Assembly (NCBI GenBank): GCA_029959085.1
Contig: JARWIR010000039.1
Coordinates: 3,720,001-3,784,000 of the forward strand
Direction: 5' to 3'
Length of the DNA: 64,000 bases
Source of the DNA: Nemophila menziesii
Lineage: Eukaryota; Streptophyta; Magnoliopsida; Boraginales; Hydrophyllaceae
Part shown: in pieces, positions 12,478 through 26,584 of the stretch
How the letters are laid out: each line of letters begins with the position of its first letter
Numbering within the stretch: the first letter of the stretch is position 1
Notes under the pieces: generated by a model
The model's database searches: none
What the model saw: only the letters and a program-made list of their open reading frames with translations
Told to the model about the DNA's origin: nothing
Position numbers and translations under genes: made by a program

Positions 12478-14024
12478 TGGTGGTCCTTTGTGTGTTCTAA
12501 ATAAATGCAAATAATAATCGAACCACAACCGCAAGTGTACGGTTGTCCCAAGTAGTAATTCTGATAATCAGATTCGTTCCAAGGACGGATGGTTGATCAC
12601 AATGTCTATGCAAATAGTGATTGATGCACTTATGAAAATAAAAGAGGATAATTTGTTTGTTTTGGTTTTGTGATTTATTACTAAATAAATGAAAGACAAA
12701 ATAATAATGCAAGTAAAAAGCTAAAACGCAAGTATGAGCAAGTAGTACTTGAGAGACACAAGGGTTTTCCTAACTATCATTCACTTCATACATTGTTTAA
12801 GGGACAAATTTGTAAATTGGTATTGGTCGGGATTCTATAATCTCCTTACCCCCGTCAGGGTGAACTAAGGAGCAACTATCAAATGCTACAAACCCCGTCA
12901 GGGCGATTATAGTCCACTCTCAAGTGTTAAAATGTTCATTACCCAATAGGCCATAGGTTTAATTAAGCTCGTCAGAGTCAATAATTTCTAACCTACATTC
13001 ATTAACTAGTTCGGTACCTAAACCCCCCGTCAAGGTGATCCAATCGCCACTAATTGGAATAGCCTAGATACTAAGTCCTATCATTGGTTAATTACGTCAA
13101 TAATAGTAATTAAAATGCAAATTAAAGAAAAATACGAATTACCCAATTTGATTTAAATAATAAATATCCCAAATTCAAATGTATAGAATGAAATCAAATT
13201 GGGATTAACCCATTATGCGTTCTCAAGCACTATGAATTGTTTAGCTCATATTAAAAAGAGAAACTAAATTAAAATAAATGGAATTCATAATTGATTACAA
13301 ATAAAAGATAAAAGAAACCTAATTTCCGGAATTGGAATGACTGAGAACGGAGCTATAGACCCACTCCAGCTCTAGCAGCTTCTTCTTCCTTCCTTCTGTT
13401 GCTTCTCTCTCGTGTTTTTAATTGTAAAGAATGAATTGTCTGAAAAATAGAAGTCCAGACCTCCTTTTATAATCAGAAAAACGGATTAGGGCTTGGACCA
13501 GAAATTAAAAGCCTAATTAAATGTCCAAGCCCACTCTTTAAGCCCAAAATCCCGTAACTGATGACAGGCCTTCACTAAAACTGCTTTTCCCGATGCGTTA
13601 CAACTCCGATTGACCTCATTCCAGTTGCTAAAGTTCCGTACTTCGATAAGGAATGTTTTCTCTTCAAAGGTCAGCGGCTCAATCAGCTCTTAAGTACCTC
13701 GAAAACAGCAATCAAGGGCCTGGAAAATGGATTTTCAGCTCTAAAAATAAAATCTTCGGGATTTCTCTTCAAGTCTTGACTCTATCTTTTGATCTTTGAC
13801 TTTATCTTCGGATTCCTTTCCTAGCTAACATCTAAAAACCTGTAAACTTTACACTAAAAATACCAATATTACGCGCAAAAGTTTAATAATTCAAAAATGC
13901 TAGAAATAAAAAGGGAAATCCGAAATATTGCATATTTAGTCCAAAAGTCTATCGAATTAATTAAATAAACACAAAAAATGATGTCTCCTAAGGGTCTAAA
14001 ATAAGAACAATTAGGGAGACATCA
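12478..14024 (-). mobile_element. Solo LTR (TGATGTCTCC family), minus orientation
   Basis: A 1547-bp LTR running TGGTGGTCC...GGAGACATCA on the plus strand, hence TGATGTCTCC...GGACCACCA in its own direction. A perfect 5-bp duplication, CATTC, flanks it at 12473-12477 and 14025-14029. It has the family's GAGACATCATTTT box and repeated CCCCGTCAGGG blocks (12850-13040). No partner LTR or interior is present, so it most likely formed by LTR-LTR recombination. It splits LINE-A between its endonuclease and RT parts. Confidence 0.93.
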
Positions 14025-15170
14025 CATTCAATCGATCTTCAATGCCCATTACTTCATCGAAATCTCCCTGCATAGCCCAGGGATGGCCAATTGTAATCTT
14101 GTCGCGTTCCCTAAAAGTGTCTCGTGGTTATAATCTCAAGGGAGGTGGGTTATGAGAATACACAGGTATAAAATAGATTTTATGTTTGATTCAAAATCTT
14201 TCACTTAACAACGGATGGCTTGATCAGTAGCTTCTATGACCTCAAATTATACTACATTGGGTTTCTAGAAAATCTAAATTCTCCCAGTTTCATCTTGATC
14301 ATAATTGTGGGTGATATTCCAGTTTTTGAATATTGAGTTCATACTTTTGTCATCTTATGTCTCTTTAGTTTTCTAGAAAAAATACAATACTACTATATAG
14401 AATATTTTCATATCTTAAGCAAATTTCTCTATATGATTATTCATACCCCTTACACTTTAGGTGAACATCATTGAGTGTTGGGTACTATGAGGTTGTCTTG
14501 CACTTCCCCCAATGGTCCCTCCAATAATTTGTCTACCATTTTCTCCAGGTTTCCTTCAATATATTTATCATGTAATATTCTAAATCTGTTTTGCTCTATA
14601 GTGACTTGATTCTTGGTCTGAACTCTATCCAGTTCCCTGGATCTTTGTTACCAGTGTATATAGTTGTTACTTTCACTTTATTTTGCATACGGATTTGTTT
14701 ATTTTTCTTGCATTTCATGGTGGTATGCCCAATAATATTTATTTACATATTTTTGGTCTTCATGTGCATTCCACCTCAATATATTCAAGTTTCTCTTCAC
14801 CCTTGTCAAGTTCAAAGCTTTCTATGACATCTTCGTTGAGGTCCATATCTACACCGAATCTAACAAAACTTAACCTAGTATGGGATGTAGTAATTTCATA
14901 CTTCATGGTTGGGTTGATAATAGCACTGGCTACCACACTAAGTCCCTACTTGTTCTAGAGTTTACCAAGTACCTCTTTTCAACTTTACCCACACTGGAAC
15001 TTTATCCACCCTGAACTCTCCAAAGTGGGCATTTTGTTTTCATCTTCTCAATATAAGGGGTCTACTATTGAATGACATATATCCTCCAGAACTTTGAAGC
15101 ATGCTTCCTCTGATTAAGTTGTGCAAAATCTTGATAGCATATTTATCACAAAATCTTCATTGACACATTA
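14025..15170 (-). pseudogene. LINE-A endonuclease start and ORF1 remains
   Basis: Minus-strand LINE remains upstream of the solo LTR. About 14030-14100 reads W-A-M-Q-G-D-F-D-E-V, the G-D-F-N-E region of the apurinic-type endonuclease. About 14640-14960 reads L-S-V-V-A-S-A-I, then T-T-S-H-T-R-L-S-F-V-R-F-G-V-D-M and a W-R-P-K-type block, which is the DUF4283/zinc-knuckle region of plant LINE ORF1. Stops interrupt all frames. The LINE 5' end is somewhere near 15170. Confidence 0.7.
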
Positions 15171-15588
15171 GATGCGAAAATCATGAGTGTGAGTAGTTTT
15201 CGCAAAAACAGTAAGTTTTTGTGATATATTCATAGACACAACCTTCGATCGAAATTGTGTTTTGCGAATAAAAAAAGGAGATCGACGAAGACAAGCAAAA
15301 TAAGATTGGTGGAGGAAAGGAGGAGAATATATAGATCGGTGTAGAAATGGTAATTAATTATAGGTTATTGATATGGTAAAAAGTGTCGATTTCGGGCTCC
15401 TAGTTTTTTGACATTTTTAAGAATTCCAATCATATAGATGTAGTATGAATTTGTACTAGGTATGACCCGTGCTTGAAGGCACTTGATTATAATTTAAATA
15501 AAATAATATCTAGATAGATCCCTGACACATGGATGCGTTAGTTATGTAAAAGAATTTAAACTTCCTAGATCTTCACAAAGAAAACAAT

Positions 15589-15589
<1 letters not shown>

Positions 15590-15663
<74 letters not shown>
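15590..15663. repeat. (AC)n-(AT)n microsatellite
   Basis: About 16 bases of AC repeat run into a long AT repeat. Apparent tyrosine/isoleucine open frames here are artefacts of the repeat. Confidence 0.97.
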
Positions 15664-15664
<1 letters not shown>

Positions 15665-18600
15665 TACATGATTCAAATCAAAATAGGTACTACATAGATG
15701 AATATGATCAATATCCAAAAAAAGATAAAAGAAGTCCAAATGTATCCAGATTCCTGTGAAAAGCTGAAAAAACAATTAATATCACATCAACATGATATAT
15801 TTGAAAGAAAATGTGGTAATTAAGTCGAAAAGATCGCATAGACCGATTAAAACCGTTTCCTAGATAAATCATAACAAAGTTCCAATAAATAAACTATTAA
15901 ATCAATAAAAACCCCAAGAATTAGAAAATATGTGGCAAGATGTTATACCAACATGAAAAATATTATTGAAAGTGCAGACAAGTTGTTAAATATTTCATTC
16001 AAAGTAATGATATATGAGAATGCGGAAAACAATTATTATGATTGATTCTATATCCTAGGAAAAAATGTTGAAAAAATATTATATAAATCCTAAACCAATG
16101 TCCTTCCTCTTACTTTCAGTTTCCTAGTTCACATAAAAATAATAAAAATTCATTATGTACTTGGAGAGAAAGAATTATAATATTGGTTATCTAGTGAGTC
16201 CCACAACTATATACATTGTCTCTATATTCTAGAAGCTGGCAAAATAGAGGAAGGGGGATACCTATATTTTACCTCAGGAATTATGGTGCAGACTGCGTGA
16301 TAAATTTCCTTGCCCTCTATCTAGCTTTCACATTTATGTTTATCACAATCCTGGATTTTAAGGATCTTGAAGATATAGTATGGGTTTGGATAGAATTGTA
16401 ATGGATGTATTTATTAGAGAAGGGCTCTCTAGACATAAGGTATGGGTTTTTTTTTTTAGAGAAAGAAACAGTGGAGATGTGAGATATTAAAAAATGGAAA
16501 ATAAATTGGACAAATATAAAGAAATAGTTTTTAAAATGTAATCTAGATTTTTATTGAGAAATAACTTAATTGTTGATGGAGATTTGGAGAGGTTTAAGGG
16601 AATCTGTAAGAAATCTGGGAGAATTTTGAGAGTTTTAGGGATAGGTAGTTAGTTTGTCATATGTAGTATAGAGATATATATCTCTGACTTTAGTTAATAT
16701 ACTATAATAGTAATGTTGGGTTGATGGTAATAAAATATATTTTCTTCCATTAGGTATAGAGTTTGAATTATTTAAAAAATTATTATATTTTCATTTTTAA
16801 GATTTCTTTTTAGTTTTAATTCTATTATATTACTAACTTTACCTTAATTTTTTGTTTCAAAATACTTTTTCAATTTATAAATTTCATTACAAAAATAATA
16901 TATTTTTTCTCTTGAATTCTTTCTATATTCAAGTGATATGTATGAAAAAATTTAGATTTCTTTATTTATTTTCCTCATTATATATTTACTATTTTATATT
17001 ATATTTGTGATAGTTTATTTTTATATAGAGGGCCTCACTCTATGAGTATGATTTGACCCCCGAAATGTTAGGATCGACCCAGATCTTCTCAATATGTGAT
17101 ATAAGGATGGGACCATGTATGTTGGATATAACTTCTTCACATCTATCATATTTTGTGACCGGTATATTTATGAAGCAAATAATTGCATTAGCACCACCTG
17201 AGAGAAAGCCTCATGATATCACTATGACACCCAATTTAGTAAGTGCATAACATGGAGCATTTTTCCAAATAAAATATGGCCATGCTAAGCTATATAAATG
17301 TTGAGTTGTAGTGTCCTTAACTTTTTTAGAATAAGGATTTTATACTCTAATAATCATTAAATAACGGTTAGGTAGTCACAACCCATAATCTATACTTACC
17401 AGATGTTGTAGCTTTTCGTGTGTACCCTAATTATGCAATGGATTGATACACGTTGTTAATGATGATCGTCTAAAAACCTGAGACAACATGAATGTAAGAG
17501 ACCCTAGAGGAGATATTTGGAACACGGAGAACATCCAGGCAATCCAATCTAATACTCCTAATGACTGAGGCTTATGTGAATGGGTTGGTATGACAGACAG
17601 GTATTGCGTTCATGGATTATGCTCAAATATTGAGGGGTGGGGTGTTAATATTTATATCGATTGAACTCTTGATTTCAAATTTTTATAGCTCTAAAGGGGT
17701 ATTTCTTGAACCATTTACTTGCCATATGATCAGATCCATGCATTATGCACGACATCCAATTGCAAACTTTTGGTCATGCAAAGTCATGAGAGTTGTCATG
17801 TTATTGTATGTTAGCAGAGTCGTAGTGGTAGTCGTTTCATATTTTTTAGCAGAAAGACTGGCATGCTCCCTTGATCTTTGCATTCTAATTATTTGTCTAG
17901 GTAGTGTAATGAAAGAATAGCCTCCGAATAGATGATAAATTAATAAATAAAAGATATATCTAATTCATAAAACTCATAGTGATATGTCCCACCAAGTGGT
18001 AATAACTAAGCTTCAACTTACCATGTTATTTTTGGGATGTTCTATGTTTATCATCTTTTGTTACCAATGTGACTAATATTTCAAAAGTAAAGTTTATACT
18101 CGGCCATTTTACAAGTATCTTAACTTCCCTAAGAATGTTGACACTTAACTTAAACATCAAATTTCTACCAGATGAAACTATAATGTTTAGATCTCAAAAT
18201 AAATAACTACTTTGAGCAAATGGATCTAGTGGATGCCTAATTTATGGACGTCCAGAGAGAGGTATGATTTTGTTGACGCACCTATGCTCAAGCCAGTATG
18301 AGGAAGATATGAGAGTTATGTATATAGCAATGGGGATCAGATATTAGAGAATGTGAGATACCTTTAATGTGAAATAATGGCATATGTGTATAAGCAATGT
18401 GTTAGACTAGAATAGACTCCTTCCTAGGCATAACCCTTCTTGGAGTTAATCGCTTAACCTCATTTATTTTGATAGATATTATATTTAACATTTCCTCACC
18501 AAGAGATGGGTACCAAGGATCCACCCATATTTTTTATTTGGTGATTTATCTCATTATCTATATCTATACCTTTTGAAATTTGTGCCTATAACTAAACCCC

Positions 18601-19746
18601 TAGTTGGTATAGATGAGACCCCACCACCCTGTAAGCTCGGTGTGACCGAGGTATACTGGTCAAGTAGTTGATGATAACTCTGATTGATGTCGAGTACTAG
18701 ATTAATCAGTTATTCTAGACACTGGATGTCATGGGAAATTTTGTCTTATCAACTACCCCCTTGGAATCGAGTGAAATGAAGAAGGTCTTATTTTGACGAA
18801 ACCGAGGTGATGAGCCATATTTTAAATTCTGACTACTATTTAGGCATCCTGACCATTCTTTCCACGTGTTTTTCATTTTTTTTCTATATATATATATATA
18901 TATATATATAGGTCTTTAGGGACATTTATCTTTGAATTGTATGCGCAATCATTACATCTATAATGTTAGCTTAGGATATCTGAACGTTAAACTACCTTTC
19001 CCTCTTTTCTATAATCAAATCGCATATGGTTTAAATTTTAAAACTCTCTACTACTTAAGGGCCTTGTTGGCCTTTTCACCATCCTTATTATTATTCTTCT
19101 TGTTGTTTTGCTACATTTTTTGGTAATCATCATGGGGAGGAAATAACTATATGCCAAAGGGAAAGCCAAAACCAACAATGAGGTTGTTCTATCAAGCTCT
19201 TATAGGAAAAAAAAAGGGTGTTGCTCCAAACAATATTCCGAGCCTTCTCTAAATCACTCCTCTTCCTGGCCTACTAAGCATAGGATATGTATTCCTTTCC
19301 AAAACTTGCATCTTCCATTGACTGGTTTTCCATTACTTTATTGGTTTCATAAAAAGATTGTGAGGGTTGTTGATGATGTGGTATACTAGACCTAGCTATC
19401 TTTCAAACTTTGTTTGAAGGTCAGGACAATCAATTTTTGTTGACACCATTATAAGGGTTGTTAAAGAGATAAAATAGTTAACCAAAATTATCACATACCC
19501 TAATTATGTTTCCATGCTTCCATACACTCTTCAACCTGCCATTGATAGTCATTTTCACGAAGGATCTTGGTTTTTTGTACATCAAATACACCATTTTGCC
19601 CAGCTATGGTGGTTCGTATTTACTAGAAATCCTTCATGATCCTACAATATCCTTTGGCAACCCACTCGCCCAGCCCTCCCTAGAAGAAGATGACAAGTTT
19701 CATAGGCTGGGCGGTGACGATTCAGCTACTTTTGGGTGGCTTTTCC
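15664..19746. other. Anonymous AT-rich region
   Basis: About 4 kb without a gene I can support. Short open frames at 17053-17250, 17612-17920 and 18932-19126 show no domain I recognise and no splice-linked partners. A short AT microsatellite lies at 18884-18910. The sequence is probably old transposon debris, but I cannot name a family. Confidence 0.5.
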
Positions 19747-19749
19747 TTA

Positions 19750-20486
19750 GGGTGCAATTGGTACGCAGTAATGAAATTAAGAATGGAATAATATTCTTTA
19801 ATGAATTTTAATCCTATACTTGGTAGGAGTTAAAAAGAGATGAGACATTTATTACCATAGGAATTTTAATCTCATAAATATGGTAATATCCATTCCATTC
19901 ACCCCCATGGTATTAGACCATTCTATTTATATTAGGAATAAAATTTAATTTTTTAATTGACAATTTATCTTAAACCTATAAATCTTGACAACATGTACAT
20001 AATTATATTTAAGTCTATAATAAAACTCTATTTAATTGATAAAGAAGCAAAACCCAGTTCGTCATTAATCAATTCTTATATCTAATCACCTAAAAAAACC
20101 TACGATATATATTTATTTTAAATATCAAATTTTTCCTACGATATATTAGAAATATCCACAAAACAATATTCAATTATTAATCGAAAGTGTTGCTTACTTT
20201 TTAAATTTAACATCTATCATTAATAGGTAAAATTATTTAATTTATTTATTAGAATTAATATAATTAGGATAGTTTTATAATTTTTATACAGTGTATTTTA
20301 AATTATAATACGATGTTATATTATATCAAGTATATGATAATAATTAATTGATTTTTTCCATTTCCATTTTTATGACATATCAAGTATGGTATAATAATTA
20401 CCAAATCTATTGTAATACTGTGGTAATCTTAATAATTGACTTATTCCATTCTCATCCAAATTTATTACTGCGTACCAATCGGATTC
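19750..20486. mobile_element. Harbinger-like MITE (737 bp)
   Basis: Terminal inverted repeats GGGTGCAATTGGTACGCAG (left) and GAATCCGATTGGTACGCAG (right, reverse complement) continue with pairing into GAATGGAATAA. The element is flanked by TTA on both sides (19747-19749, 20487-20489). A TTA target and ATTGGTA-containing termini suggest PIF/Harbinger. The interior is AT-rich and non-coding. Confidence 0.8.
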
Positions 20487-20489
20487 TTA

Positions 20490-20856
20490 GTGTTTTTTGT
20501 GATTTAAAATGAATTAACGGGACGGTATATCTCGATGCATTTATTTCAATGAATGTTTGTTACTCATGTCTCTGTTTTTTTCTTTTTGATGTATGGGCCA
20601 AAGTCTGGGTACATGCTCTATTAAATGAAGAATTGACTTTAATCTTATGTACTTAGTCTATTCTTTTCAAAATATTTTCTCTTATTTGTATATAAAGACC
20701 TAAGCAAGTATTTTTTACAAATTGGGAACTTTTCCCAAGTAAGAGACACAATGCTTTGGTTGAGTCTACACCCGAGTTTCGAACAAAAAAATGAGTTTGC
20801 ACCCCGAGTATATCACCAGATGTGATTATTGTATACCTTCTGTCTGACTGAAAGAT

Positions 20857-20911
<55 letters not shown>

Positions 20912-21757
20912 GATTGAGTGGCCAATCTCCTTTCCTCCCTAAGATATTTCATTATCATGATATATTAAAATAGTCGGCAAAGAATAATATTTGATGGTAG
21001 GATTTGGTATTTTACGCACAAGTTGATTTTATGACTCTGATCATGTATCTAGTTAGTTGAGAAGATTGTCTGTATGACTTGAAAAAATTATTATCCAAGT
21101 AAATATATAGTCGTAAGTGTGTAAGTAGTCAATTGAAAACATCGACTGTTAGACTTGAGAATTTTTCATCCAAGTAAATTTTATGGACGTGAGCCTGTAA
21201 GTAATCGTCTAAAAAGCTTGATTATAATACTTCTATATATTTTTTCTAATTAAATTTATGTCGGCAAACATGGGTCGATCTAGGGGACAAGGGTAGGCAG
21301 CTGCCCCGGCCCCAGGATGCAGTGAGAAAATGCCCAAAATTTCCTTTTTAGCAAAAGAATCTTAAAAATGTTTACTTCTGTCCCCCAAGCCTACATATTT
21401 GCCCCATACCCTTCTCAAACTAGAAATACCCTAAAAAATTGGTTTGACCTGCAGTCCACATCCTTATTGATTGTACTACCTTTTAACCGCCAGGAGATGA
21501 ATTCTAGATCGTCCTTATCCGTGAATAAGTATATAGTTGACTGAAAAAATTTGACCTTAATAATACCAAAATGATGACAAGATAAATTTAGAGAGCAAAT
21601 ATTTACTTCTCTTCCTTGAAGCCCTATGCCAAGCTCTCTCTAGCCTTAAAAGGTTATAAATATTGTATAATCACTAAGTCCCTAGATAACACTAACATTT
21701 TTCCCACAATGAATTGTTAAAATATTTGTAAATATTTTAATAAGTATTGTTTATTAA
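20490..21757. other. Anonymous region with microsatellite and short tandem units
   Basis: An AT microsatellite occupies 20861-20909. From about 21055 to 21240, three diverged units of 70-80 bp repeat a pattern of GACTTGA, TATCCAAGTAAAT and GTGTAAGTAGTC. No gene is supported. The GC-rich piece near 21300 (CAGCTGCCCCGGCCCC) may be part of another decayed element. Confidence 0.5.
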
Positions 21758-21789
21758 CACTACTACATGCAGATCTTCTAGCAACAACA

Positions 21790-22120
21790 CTTTCCGCGAC
21801 TTCCAGTGTGGTCGATTATATATCATTTTCGGTGACCATTATTGGTCGTCGGTGATCTAAAAAAATCAGACTACTTTTTGGGGACCACGTAAATGGTCGC
21901 TAGAAACTTTTAGTTCAATAGCGACAACTTTAAAACAAATAGTAATGACCACCACTTGGTCGCTAGTAACCTTTAAATCATCAGCGACCACGTAGTGGTC
22001 GGTAAAGATACCATGTGAAAAAAAATCTACATTACTGACCTTTTAGTGGTCGGAATTATTATTTCTACCTGCGACTTAAAACCTTTAGGTACCACCCCAG
22101 GCGATCGCTAAAAGTTTGCG
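21790..22120. repeat. Left subterminal repeats of CACTA element 1
   Basis: About ten short copies of GCGACCAC.TGGTCGCTA in both orientations. Such repeats are binding sites for the TNPA-type accessory protein in characterised CACTA elements. That function here is inferred. Confidence 0.75.
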
Positions 22121-22689
22121 TACTAAATCTATAGAGTTGGGGATATTGTGCACAATCAATACACACACCTACATTTAAAAAACTAACCCAAAAATATATA
22201 ACTCTCTCCCAGTTTTGATTCCACTAGAGCCACCAAGTTCTGACATAGCCACCTCTTCCGCCACCAGACTCCATCTTGATTTGTCCACCCACATAGGAGC
22301 CATTTCCATAATCTAATCCACCATTTTATTTGAGATACCACCGTTTTCATGAAAATTACAAGAAATTTCTATTATTTATGTTTTATATTGTAAAATTAAA
22401 CTTGTTAATCGATATACTTGTATGATATTTGTATTTATATGTAATTATTGATGACTTGTGGCTAAATTATACGAAATTGTTGTTATTTTAGGATTAAAAT
22501 TTTGCCCAAATAATATAAATTTGTCTAATTAAGTTAGTGTGAGTTATGATAATACATGATCATATTATAGTTAATATCATAAAAAATTATATAACGCATG
22601 TATATAGTTGTTAGTGCATAATATAATGACTCACAATTTGTTTACTATTTGTATATTTAGTTCCTGTATAATTGGGTAAAGTGAAAATG

Positions 22690-24480
22690 GATATGCCTAT
22701 TGATAAATACTAAATTAAGTCGATAAGTAAGGTTAGTTTAGCTTATGTGAAAGGTGCAGAGAGTTTCATAATATTTGCTTCAAAACATATGGATATTTCA
22801 AATTTGATTTAATGTCCGTGTAATTGGTGTAAGAATAGTGAAAAGATATTAATGAGGCAAGGGTTCATATTTTGAAGAATAGTTTTGTATCCTCATATAA
22901 AGTTTAGAGTTTTCATGGTGAAGTTGAGCACGTTTCTTTGAATGTTGAGTCGAACCATATTATAGATGAGAAGATGATAAATGTGTTAGATGATTTGAGG
23001 GGAGTTGTTTACGAAGTGAACAAAAAAGTGATGGTTTGTTTTAGAAATGAATACCGAGTTATATTCCAGTTTCATGGAAATGGGGTCGTTAAATTTTATT
23101 GCTAAATTGATGCACATAAAGGTAAAAAATAAGTGGGTGAATAATTTGTTCATGGAACTCCTACAGTTGTTAAGTTATGCTTTGACATATCTTTCTCGCA
23201 TCATATGAACAATCTAACAAGAAGTTAAAGAGTTTGAGTTTAGCTTAAAAAATAATTTATATATGCTTAAATGATTTTGTTTTGTACCGATTTGAGTACA
23301 AAACCTTAGAGGCATGTCTAATTTGTAAGATATCCTGGTGGAAATCGAAGAAGGGGAAAAAAGTGTTGCATAAAAACTTACGCTATTTTTCCCATCACTC
23401 CTAGGTTACATCGACTATGCGCTTTGAGGTACATTGTGAAGGAAATAATTTGACACAAGACAGGGAAATCTACATATAAGGATGTTTTGCGTCATCCAAT
23501 TGATGGCCTAAGCTGGAAGGTGTTTCACGAGCGTCACCCGGAGTTTGCCATAGAGGCTCGTAATATTTGCTTAGGCTTGGACCTTGATGTATTTGTCCAT
23601 TTTCAGTGCAAAACAATTTGTAAAGCATGTGGCCAATTATAATGACAGTTTTTAACTTAACACTGTGGTTTTGCATGAAAGAATCCACACTCATGTTAAC
23701 ATTATTGATTTATGATTCGCGTTGTCCAGGAAAATATTTGGATGTATTCCTTTGTCCAATGATTGATGAGTTGAACATTTTGTCGAATCTAGGCATCCCT
23801 ACTTATGATACATATAAGCAAGAAGTAATTATTTTGCATGAATGTGTATTGTATATAGTTAATAATTAGCCATCTAGATTGTACGTATGAGGTTGGTCGG
23901 GACAAGGTTACAAGGGGTGTCCAGAATGCATGGATTCTACGCCTTCATTAGAGTTAAAAAAGGGATAATGTATTTCAATCACCAACAGTTGTTGCCACTT
24001 TCACATCCTTTTCAAAAAAACATTACTGTGTATCCAAATAGAGAGTATAAAGATCATCCCATGAAGTATAGTCCTGCCGGTATCCAAACAAAACTTGATG
24101 GTTTGGCCTTTGTATTTCTAGAAAAACACAAGGATTTTGGTGGAAAAGTTATCAAGAGAATGGATAGTCAACAATTTAACTAGAAGAAGAATAGTATATT
24201 CTACAAATTACCTTATTGGTCGAAAATCGTGTTAAAACACAGCATTGATGTTATGACGTATGTGATATTTTACTTGGGAGAGTTATGGGTCTTGAACAAA
24301 GTTAATAAAGACAGTATGGAGGCGCAACATGATTTGAGAGGAAAACCCAAGTTAATGATCATGGTAGATATGCAGATCCATTGGTGGAACCAAGAGAGAT
24401 AACGATCTTCATAATCCAATGTCACCCGATGGAAAAAAAAGAGTTTTGTATATCTTTCTCAAATTGACAATAACACGCTT
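22690..24480 (+). pseudogene. CACTA TNP2-type transposase relic
   Basis: Frame-broken transposase. At 22690-22910 is the transposase-associated N-terminal domain: Y-V-K-G-A-E-S-F-I-I-F-A-S-K-H-M, then C-P-C-N-W-C-K-N-S. About 23070-23140 has L-M-H-I-K-V-K-N-K-W. At 23627-23869 is the family core with L-T-L-L-I-Y-D-S-R-C-P-G-K, then D-V-F-L-C-P-M-I-D-E-L. At 23887-24260 are an H-Q-Q-L-L-P-L-S-H-P-F block and L-P-Y-W-S-K-I-V-L-K-H-S-I-D-V-M. Many in-frame stops separate these blocks. Confidence 0.85.
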
Positions 24481-24699
24481 ATTTGGTGCATTATACGAAC
24501 TTATGATGAGATTTAATTTTATATGGAGTAAGTTCTTTACATATTCATTATCTAAAACAATCAATTTTCATTATTTTTCATATTCATTGTCTATACAAAA
24601 TTTATTGCCTTTCAGGGAATACAGGGAGATACTAGTTGCAGAAGGACCTACAGATGTAGAAAAAATAATCGAAGTAGATTTGAATACTGGTTGTTGGAG

Positions 24700-25440
24700 A
24701 AGGTAAAATATATTTCAAAATTAAAACATTATTCAAACTAGTGAACCTCGCAATTTTTTACGTTGATAAGTGTTTCACATGAAGGAAGTCAGCTATTGAT
24801 TTATCACATGTGGCTGACGGTTCTAAGTATACTATGTGGAGCTATAATTCTGGTGTAATTAATGAAGTGAAATGGGTCTTGCGAGAGAAATAGGCAAAAT
24901 AAGTCATTGTAGATTGCGATGTTTATTGTTCTGTCGAGAGTGTTAGTTGGTATAGTGAATTGTTTGCGTGTTCAAGGTAGTGTTGGTAAATATTGGTCTG
25001 TAATGGTGTTCGAGTGCAAGTGGTATAACACTGGGAAAACAATATAAGAAATGAACAGGGAGTGACCAGAATCTACACTAGTTCATACTGGTAGAAAGAT
25101 GAATCGTTCATTCTAGCCAATGAAGCCAATAATGTGGTTTATATTGAAGACTTATTATATACGGAGGGATCGCGATGCGGTGCGTATAAACTTGTTTGGG
25201 AGGTAAGTGATCATCATGGGTGGAGTGCGTATTTTTGGGGTGTTGATTCAAAATTTAATGCCTCTGAGCCGATAGTCACACCCATTGTGAATGACACCGC
25301 AAAAATAAATGGATTACACATGAATAATGTAGAATACACTGAAGTCGGCCAAGAGAGATTAGAGTACGATCCATCTACTGTAGATGATAAGGAAGAGTCA
25401 GATAATACTTGGGATGAGTACGCATACATCATATGATACA
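24700..25440 (+). pseudogene. CACTA DUF4216-like C-terminal relic
   Basis: Downstream of TNP2 in the same element. The best frame (25134-25436, 100 residues) reads V-Y-I-E-D-L-L-Y, later W-S-A-Y-F-W-G-V-D, and ends in an acidic tail. The part before it (about 24990-25050) has V-M-V-F-E-C-K-W-Y, like the F-x-C-x-W motif of DUF4216 in CACTA transposases. It is broken by stops upstream. Confidence 0.6.
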
Positions 25441-25922
25441 AATTTATAGATGTTTAAAGAAACAGTTACGAAAGAGACTAGTAGTATAAGTTTGTTATTA
25501 TTAATGCGTGTTCAGTATCCATTTTTGGTGTTCTGTATTGATTTGATGAGATTTTATATGCTTGTATATTTTGAGATTAGTAGGTGTGATTTTAAAGACC
25601 TAAAAACTATTAAATTTATTTTTAAAAAATCTGAATTACTTTTAGCGACCGACACGTAGTTGCTAAAAACATAGGGTGAATTATATATAGGGTCTTAGAG
25701 ACACTATTTTTTCTCTATAGAGTAGTGTCTTGAAAGTTGTTATTCTTAGGGACCTCATTTTTTACAATACTCTTTCCTACCCTTACTAACACTAAAAGAC
25801 AAAAAAGTGTGATGTCACTGTTTCTCTCTCCTCTACCACTACCCACCTACCACCTATCTCCGACCTCCGGCCACCGACCACCGACCTCCGACCACTGACC
25901 ACCAGTCACCGGAAAAAACATA

Positions 25923-26170
25923 GAGTATCGGAAAAAACTGAGAGTATCGGAAAAAACTGAGAGTATCGGAAAAAAACTGAGAGTATCGGAAAAAACTGAG
26001 AGTACTCTATAAATTGGCTGAATACTCTATATATTTTAATGAGTACTCTATATATTTTGGTGAGTAGCCCGAATAATTTTAATGAGTACTCCGAATAATT
26101 TGATGAGTACTCCGATAAATATGATGAGTACTCCGTAAATTTGATGAGTACTCAGTCAAATTGATGAGTA
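25923..26170. repeat. Two short tandem arrays inside MULE-1
   Basis: 25923-26000 repeats GAGTATCGGAAAAAACT about every 19-20 bp, four to five times. 26020-26170 repeats a 20-22 bp unit centred on GATGAGTACTC about seven times; GAGTACTC is itself a palindrome. Confidence 0.92.
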
Positions 26171-26584
26171 TTATTAAAAAGTAAAGCATAAATAGTCAAA
26201 AAAACTTTTATTCACCTTTATTACACATTTTTAAACAATTACAAATGAATATACAATTAAAAAATAAAAAAAATTAATTACTATCTTGTTTGACCAGATC
26301 TGGTCAAACCAGATCTAGATCTGAAATTAGAAAAAAAAATAAAAAAATAAAAACTTCTTCTCGTCAACGAGCACCACCGCCACCATGACACAGTCTTCTC
26401 GTCCATAGCCACCCCACCAACACCACCAGAATCTAGGCAACCACACGAACACCACCACCACCATAACACCACAACCACCAAAGTACACACCACAACCACC
26501 ACATCACCATAATGCCGGAGCTGGAGAAGATGAGCTGCAATGGTGAAGGACTTTTGAGCTCGCAACAATGGTGGAATGCAGCAA

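Noticed and set aside
12840..13040. CRISPR-like spaced repeats (CCCCGTCAGGG blocks)
   Set aside because: Blocks are part of an LTR, unevenly spaced and diverged; the genome is eukaryotic.
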